DNA from: an uncultured Treponema sp.
Lineage (GTDB): Bacteria > Spirochaetota > Spirochaetia > Treponematales > Treponemataceae
Direction of reading: 5' to 3'
Assembly (NCBI GenBank): GCA_947166355.1
Contig: CAMVDX010000002.1
Coordinates: 248,001 to 312,000 of the forward strand
Length of the DNA: 64,000 nucleotides
Part shown: in pieces, positions 61,675 to 64,000 of the stretch
How the letters are laid out: each line of letters begins with the position of its first letter
Position numbering within the stretch: position 1 is the stretch's first letter
Position numbers and translations under genes: made by a program
Notes under the pieces: model-generated
The model's input: only the letters and a program-made list of their open reading frames with translations
Databases searched by the model: none
Told to the model about the DNA's origin: nothing

Positions 61675-63599
61675 TAAGAAAAGTTACTTACAAGCCGCAG
61701 AATATAGAGAGTTACGTATTCTGTAAGAGCTTTTTCTTCGTTGATTTTCTGCATGTTCGGAGTGTTTACGAGTGTTTTTGCCAGATTTTCAACTCGTTCA
61801 CGGGTAAACGATGTGGCAGAAAGTGTTTTTACAACACGGCGTGTATAATCACGGATAAGGGAATTTACGTCTTCTGTAAGATTATTGTAGGCATCTTTAG
61901 AAATCATCTTATTCCACTGTTTTGTAAGGAAGTTTAGTTCACGGTCAAGAGTTGAACCTTCTGGAACAAGGTCTTTTGCAATTTCTTTTGCATTCTTTGC
62001 AAGCGCCTGAGTTTTTGTAAGCTTTGGACCGCTGCTTCCTTTCTTTGTGTCTTCTTCATCCTGCGAATCCAGAATATCCTGAACAGACATAGTTTTTGTG
62101 CTGGCTTTTGCAGCATTTTTTGTCTTTTCTTTTTTCTTGGAAGAGAAGAGACTCATAATCCAGGAGAGTACAGGTACTCCATAATAGAATGGCAGCCTTG
62201 CCTTTGCATTAGAATAGATTTTGGAGTTCTTAAGCATGAGCAGCTCGCTGTATGGAACAAGTTTTCCATCAACAAAAAGCTGAAATCCATCAAGATTTTC
62301 ATCATCATGCTCATAGGACAGAATGCTCATAAAGTTTGCATTTAAAAGCGCATAGAGAATCGGAGAATTTTTTTCTACAAGCTCATGCAGGCAGGCTTCA
62401 AACTCAGAGGCATTAGACATTTCCGGCAGGCGTTCAAAATCCATAAGAATATCATACCATCGGTCTTCAAGTTCTTTTTCGATAGAGTCGTGTGCTTCGT
62501 TACAGAGGCGTACTACAACCTGGCTTACCTTTTTCTTGTATACATAATAGCGTGTACCTGAGCTTACTTTGAAAACCAGAAGCTGAGGAAGCTCGTTTGT
62601 GGCACCATCAGTTGTCATTTTCTGAAGGAACTCTTTAAGGTCATCTTCGGTGTAGCGGCCGTACAAAAGTCTGCCGTTATTGTCCTGAAACTTCAGAATC
62701 TGTGGCATCGAATAAAAATATGGCGGTTTTGCCAGCGCTGCTTCAAGCTCTTTTATGGCTTCTTCGCGTTTATGCTCATCCTGGAATTTTTCCTTGAGGT
62801 AAGAGCTGTGATTTTCGAGAATCTGAACAGCCTGAAGAATATTTGTATCTTCTATTGTGCGGTCCTGAATCTTTTCAAAATCCTGGCGAATATAATAAAG
62901 CGTCTGATTCCAGATATAGTAATCTTCACCGTCTGTAAATTCTGCAAACTGATAGTTTTCTGTATCTACAAAGTGCTGATAAAAGTTCTTGATAGAAATC
63001 TCTTTTGTAGGATTTGTACTTCGCAGCTTTTTGAGAAAGTAGTCGTGGAACTCTTCTTTTTTGAGAATTTTTCTTACCTTTTGCTGAGCTGTGTCCAGAA
63101 GAACTTTGATGGGAATGCAGGCTGGAAGAATCATTGCCGGAATATCGCGGTTGAAATCAAGAAGGTAGAGCAGTGGAGACTTTGAGTTATCTTTGTCGAT
63201 TATTGATGGAATATATTGACTTATAGCTTTGTGTTCAATAACTTGAGTCGGAAACTGCTTTGGAAAGTCAGTTATAATAGGATATAGAACTGAATCGTTT
63301 TTAAGAATCTCTTTAAACTGATTTGCATACTTCATTGAAAAGTAAGTGATTGAAACAATAGTCTTTTTGTTATTGGCTGTGATTATTGTAACAAGATGCT
63401 TTTCTGAAAGTCCCTGAAGTTCGGCAACAATGGTGCTGGTAGGGTCACCAAGGTATTTTACAAGTTCGCTCTGTTCTTCTACATGATGTTCTGCGTATTT
63501 TCTTACATAAGCGCAGAATTCCTTGAGATCTATAAAAGGTGATTTTTGTTTTTCTGCATAGAATCTGATAATTGAACTTAAATTAGATGTTGTTGCCAT
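61674..63599 (-). CDS. Conserved spirochaete-type hypothetical protein
   Basis: Cytoplasmic protein of 641 residues with no signal peptide; a hydrophobic patch near 500-515 (YGVPVLSWIMSLFSSKK) may be a membrane or amphipathic segment. Mixed helical composition, charged Lys/Thr/Ser linker (about 516-565), then a helical C-terminal domain. No family recognised; resembles large proteins conserved among treponemes by composition only. Start placed at the ATG giving MATTSNLSS; the frame is open 51 codons further but those come from a hairpin repeat. A TATAAA-type -10 lies about ten bases before it. Confidence 0.75.
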   Translation of the reverse strand: MATTSNLSSIIRFYAEKQKSPFIDLKEFCAYVRKYAEHHVEEQSELVKYLGDPTSTIVAELQGLSEKHLVTIITANNKKTIVSITYFSMKYANQFKEILKNDSVLYPIITDFPKQFPTQVIEHKAISQYIPSIIDKDNSKSPLLYLLDFNRDIPAMILPACIPIKVLLDTAQQKVRKILKKEEFHDYFLKKLRSTNPTKEISIKNFYQHFVDTENYQFAEFTDGEDYYIWNQTLYYIRQDFEKIQDRTIEDTNILQAVQILENHSSYLKEKFQDEHKREEAIKELEAALAKPPYFYSMPQILKFQDNNGRLLYGRYTEDDLKEFLQKMTTDGATNELPQLLVFKVSSGTRYYVYKKKVSQVVVRLCNEAHDSIEKELEDRWYDILMDFERLPEMSNASEFEACLHELVEKNSPILYALLNANFMSILSYEHDDENLDGFQLFVDGKLVPYSELLMLKNSKIYSNAKARLPFYYGVPVLSWIMSLFSSKKKEKTKNAAKASTKTMSVQDILDSQDEEDTKKGSSGPKLTKTQALAKNAKEIAKDLVPEGSTLDRELNFLTKQWNKMISKDAYNNLTEDVNSLIRDYTRRVVKTLSATSFTRERVENLAKTLVNTPNMQKINEEKALTEYVTLYILRLVSNFS

Positions 63600-63662
63600 A
63601 ATGAAATATTTTATACCATATAGGCGTTTTTTTAAAGAGGTTTGTCGCGTGGTTAAATCACA

Positions 63663-63755
63663 CGGATTGAGGCATGATAATGAAATGGCATGCCTCAAAA
63701 CGAGTATGTCAAGGCCTTGAGCGAAGCGTGCCTTGACCACTCGTATTGGCACACG
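63663..63755. repeat. Double hairpin repeat, GAGCGAAGC core
   Basis: TTGAGGCATG/CATGCCTCAA, a perfect 10-base stem, is followed by ACGAGTATGTCAAGGC/GCCTTGACCACTCGT around TTGAGCGAAGCG. The element is flanked by CACACGGATT units like those of the 23.2 kb array. Confidence 0.82.
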
Positions 63756-63848
63756 GATTTAACACGGATTGCACACGGATTTTTTAAGGGGGGATAGAAC
63801 TCGGTGAATAAAAAAAATCTTAAGTGCGGAGTGGGTAAAGCTGAAATT

Positions 63849-63993
63849 ATAATGATTGGGTACGGAGCGGAAAAAGACCCAAGGATGCATCGAGCCGATA
63901 CAGAAAAACCGGTTCTAACGGAAGTTTCGAGCGGAGCGACGAGGCTCGCCCGCAGCCTTGGGGGATTTTTCAGCGGGAGTAGCCAATCATTAT
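63849..63993. repeat. Three-tier hairpin element (copy 5), at window end
   Basis: Outer arms TAATGATTGG/CCAATCATTA, internal loop GTACGGAGCGGAAAAA opposite TTTTTCAGCGGGAGTAG, second stem CCCAAGG/CCTTGGG and a core with GAGCGGAGCGACGAGG. No gene is seen between 63600 and the window end. Confidence 0.75.
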
Positions 63994-64000
63994 TTACACG

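Noticed and set aside
1..64000. tRNA, rRNA or complete insertion sequence
   Set aside because: Gaps were read on both strands; no cloverleaf, rRNA motif, transposase or terminal inverted repeats with target duplication were seen.

Overview
The window looks like chromosomal DNA of a low-to-mid GC spirochaete, most likely a gut- or rumen-type Treponema. It carries flagellar chaperones (FliS and a FlgN-like protein), a giant acidic TPR protein resembling the spirochaetal periplasmic flagellar collar protein, and a set of Treponema-style secreted proteins (DUF2259-like, LolA-like, OmpA-like). Its intergenic regions are full of short palindromic repeats. A cytoplasmic GH3 beta-glucosidase fits a fibre-rich gut habitat. 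No rRNA, tRNA, CRISPR array or complete transposon was seen.

Layout. 0-3 kb: a response regulator and its membrane partner, then an FtsH-like AAA protein that lacks the peptidase half. 3-10 kb: an outer-membrane protein, an ABC-F ATPase, and an Mla/MCE lipid-transport operon (permease, ATPase, MCE protein, TPR lipoprotein). 10-19 kb: GH3, flgN-like and fliS, full-length ftsH, a LolA-like protein, a RodZ-like protein, rimO. 19-26 kb: two paralogous sugar-sensor/GGDEF proteins flanking a UvrD/PcrA helicase, with an unusual 11-bp tandem array. 26-36 kb: OmpA-like protein, lytic transglycosylase and lipoprotein, a TPR protein, and yajC-secD-secF. 36-40 kb: pyruvate kinase, two small unknowns, ispH. 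40-46.5 kb: an accessory island between the core genes ispH and ndk, holding a DUF1016 nuclease, a restriction-methylase subunit, its specificity subunit, and a protein with a degenerate ImmA/IrrE-like fold. 46.5-64 kb: ndk-gpsA-ffh, a glycogen-binding-domain secreted protein, the collar-like protein, a polyprenol-kinase-like protein, a lamin-tail lipoprotein, a U32 peptidase, ssb and a conserved unknown.

Three things stand out. (1) The junction of the restriction-methylase gene and its specificity gene has every element of a programmed -1 frameshift: slippery G GGA AAA directly before the stop codon, a 5-nt spacer, and a perfect 11-bp stem. The specificity frame has no start codon of its own, so the system probably makes a three-function fusion by recoding. 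(2) Palindromic repeats are not confined to spacers. They run in frame through at least five genes (membrane protein, FtsH-like, ABC-F twice, lytic transglycosylase, ssb), where they add linkers or tails. A second class of 130-160 bp three-tier hairpins sits just after stop codons; its outer arms differ in sequence between copies yet stay complementary within each copy. (3) Several genes lack a Shine-Dalgarno sequence and instead have a good sigma-70 promoter placed so that transcription would begin at or within about 3 nt of the ATG, suggesting leaderless mRNAs.
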